From Nitrospira sp. (lineage in GTDB: Bacteria > Nitrospirota > Nitrospiria > Nitrospirales > Nitrospiraceae), in contig JAOUHJ010000030.1 in NCBI GenBank assembly GCA_029865225.1, positions 1 through 34,716 on the forward strand: DNA of 34,716 bases, read 5' to 3'. The notes under the pieces were generated by a model. It ran no database searches and was not told where the DNA came from. It saw only the letters and a program-made list of their open reading frames with translations. Below, piece after piece: positions 33,302-34,716 of this stretch. The position numbers and the translations under genes were made by a program. How positions within the stretch are numbered: the first letter of the stretch is position 1; the number at the start of each line of letters is the position of its first letter.

Positions 33302-34594
33302 ATGACTCCTGATCCATTCGCCGAGTTCCGCCGCCTTGTCAGTCATCGTGCGCGCCGTTTTCCCAAACAGTGGGAAGCCTCAAAACGGTTGATAGACCAG
33401 TCCAACTTCGCCTCAACGGTTGACCGACTACATCATGCGATTTCACACTACGACCTTCAGGCTCCAATCAAGGAATCCCTGCTTCGCTTCTTTGAACAAG
33501 ACACACCGCGCCGAATTCACGATCTCGATGGGGAGCGCCTTGGATCGCTCACCGGCTTTCCTCCAGCCAAAGGGCTTCGCGCGCTGTGTGTTTTTTTCGA
33601 ATTAGTCCCTACACCTGGCAGCAAATGGCCGACGACGAAGCTGACCAGCCAAGAAATAGAACGAGTGGTTCGTGAGGTGGAGAATCCATTCGATCTCCTT
33701 TGTCACGCTGACGTGGCCTCCCTCCTTGATATCGGAGCCGGCGACCTCACGTTCGCAGAGGACTTGGTCGATCGCTATCGGGCTGAATGCAAAGCACAAC
33801 ACCGACAGCTGGTCGTACACTGCTTGGACCGACTTGACCCTCGCTCGCGCCTGGGTGGCCCGCTTCACCCTCAACAGGACCGGCTCCAGAGGTTGCAGCA
33901 GACACCAGGGGTGTCATTTGCGTTCTTTGGTAACCAGGACATGTTCGATGTTGACCTTTTGGATAAGCAGGAGTTGCTGGCTCCTCGCTACACCATGGCC
34001 ACCTGCTGGGCACCTGCTACTCCCACCTTCGCCTACGAACCGACGAGACTCTCGCGATCGCTGATCGATCTAGAGCTCAGGCGGACCAAAGGCGCCTATC
34101 GACAAACGCACTTCGAGAGAGAGCCGGCGCTCGAAGTAGAGCATGGCGACCGAGTCCTCCTTTTCCCACCGTGGAAGTTTGAGATCATCGGTCCCCTGGC
34201 CTTACTGAATCTGCTTGCCCGTCGGGGAGCCGCCTGTGTATTGGGGGCAGTCGATGACCAAGTGTTTTGGGAACTCCTCGCTCAGTTGCTTGACGATTCA
34301 CGCTATCGGCCACAGGAAGAACCCTTTAACACGGCTACGATACCGAAGGTTTTTGGAGATGTGTACAAGGCTCTCGCTGGTCTGTCGCTCGGTGAGTCGA
34401 TCGACCTGTCGAGTCTAGCGACACTCCGGCATGCGTATCCTCCCGGGACTGAGAGCACTGCCGCTGTGTTCCGCTATATCCGGATCCGCCGAGGGGCTAT
34501 CTTCTCGGGAATCCCCGCGAGTAGTACCGCACGGAAGTTTTCCTCCATGAGCGAAGAGCTTCCACCCTGGATGGTTACCCTCGTCCCTGCCTAG
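33302..34594 (+). CDS. Large hypothetical protein with methyltransferase-like motif
   Basis: A 430-residue soluble protein. The middle contains VASLLDIGAGDLTFAEDLV (about 138-156), which looks like SAM-binding motif I of class I methyltransferases, followed by a strand-helix pattern (LVVHCLDRLDP). The flanking N-terminal 130 residues are helical (MTPDPFAEFRRLVSHRARRF...), and the C-terminal half has segments such as EHGDRVLLFPPWKFEIIG that I cannot assign. The start ATG at 33302 lacks a clear ribosome-binding site. Its stop TAG (34592-34594) overlaps the stop of the transposase on the other strand, so the last codons may have been altered by insertion-sequence arrival. Function unproven. Confidence 0.7.
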   Translation: MTPDPFAEFRRLVSHRARRFPKQWEASKRLIDQSNFASTVDRLHHAISHYDLQAPIKESLLRFFEQDTPRRIHDLDGERLGSLTGFPPAKGLRALCVFFELVPTPGSKWPTTKLTSQEIERVVREVENPFDLLCHADVASLLDIGAGDLTFAEDLVDRYRAECKAQHRQLVVHCLDRLDPRSRLGGPLHPQQDRLQRLQQTPGVSFAFFGNQDMFDVDLLDKQELLAPRYTMATCWAPATPTFAYEPTRLSRSLIDLELRRTKGAYRQTHFEREPALEVEHGDRVLLFPPWKFEIIGPLALLNLLARRGAACVLGAVDDQVFWELLAQLLDDSRYRPQEEPFNTATIPKVFGDVYKALAGLSLGESIDLSSLATLRHAYPPGTESTAAVFRYIRIRRGAIFSGIPASSTARKFSSMSEELPPWMVTLVPA

Positions 34595-34716
34595 TGTAGT
34601 GCGTCCAACGCTTCTTTACATTTGGCGATCTTGGCCATAATACTCTCGACAGATGCGGTCCAGACAAACACGCGCGGGTTCTGATTGTGGTTGTTCATGT
34701 AATCTTCGATGGCGGC
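34591..34716 (-). mobile_element. IS630-type transposase, 3' end (continues beyond window)
   Basis: The minus strand is open from the window edge to TAG at 34591-34593, giving the last 41 residues. It reads AIEDYMNNHNQNPRVFVWT, then ASVESIMAKIAKCKEALD and ALH. The YxxxHN...P..FVWTAS...IxAKI pattern is the characteristic C-terminus of IS630-family DDE transposases. The rest of the element, including its other end, lies outside. The outer inverted repeat next to the stop would fall in or near the last codons of the 33302 gene; I could not identify it without the partner end. Confidence 0.82.

Overview
The window is a gene-dense piece of bacterial chromosome, about 54% G+C by eye. It most likely comes from the genus Nitrospira or a close relative in Nitrospirota. 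That assignment is inferred from the overall protein character, the cysteine-rich alginate-export type porin and the gene neighbourhoods. No 16S rRNA gene or nitrite-oxidation gene is present to prove it. I saw no tRNA, rRNA, CRISPR array or complete mobile element.

Layout. 1-973 (+): the 3' end of an unidentified gene, then thrH. 1036-14483 (-): one long co-directional block. Read in its own direction it runs rpmH, rnpA, yidD, yidC, mnmE, mnmG, rsmG, parA, parB, two bactofilins, mnmA, two TatA/B-type genes and a large outer-membrane porin. This is the classical origin-proximal cluster (ribosomal protein L34 / RNase P protein / membrane insertase / tRNA modification / chromosome partitioning), but dnaA is not next to rpmH. 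Two perfect parS palindromes flank rsmG. A consensus sigma-70 promoter sits upstream of rpmH.

14855-17935 (+): an envelope module made of a coiled-coil DUF4398-type lipoprotein and three L,D-transpeptidase-like proteins in tandem. The first is a lipoprotein with a variant active-site motif, the second is canonical, and the third has lost the catalytic motif. 18164-25132 (+): a sugar-phosphate operon pgi-pgl-glk-rpiA with one-base gaps or overlaps, followed by an M1 aminopeptidase whose 3' end overlaps a convergent methyltransferase gene (25108-25689, -). 26015-26536 (+): a zinc-ribbon/PilZ protein.

26570-30750: the conserved ybbP-ybbA/tesA neighbourhood, with an ABC permease and ATPase (-) divergent from a secreted SGNH esterase (+). 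30834-33179 (-): a 62-residue exported membrane peptide, a SWIM zinc-finger/coiled-coil protein and a ChaN-type lipoprotein. 33302-34594 (+): a large putative methyltransferase-like protein whose stop codon overlaps the stop codon of an IS630-type transposase entering from the right edge (-).

The genes fall into four working groups: translation, membrane insertion and wobble-uridine modification (rpmH, rnpA, yidDC, mnmE, mnmG, mnmA, rsmG); chromosome segregation probably linked to a bactofilin scaffold (parA, parB, parS, bactofilins); envelope building (Lol/YbbP-like ABC system, L,D-transpeptidases, lipoproteins, porin, Tat components); and hexose/pentose phosphate metabolism. The most attractive leads are the parABS-bactofilin linkage, the DUF4398 plus triple L,D-transpeptidase-like module, and a porin whose eight cysteines form four close pairs.
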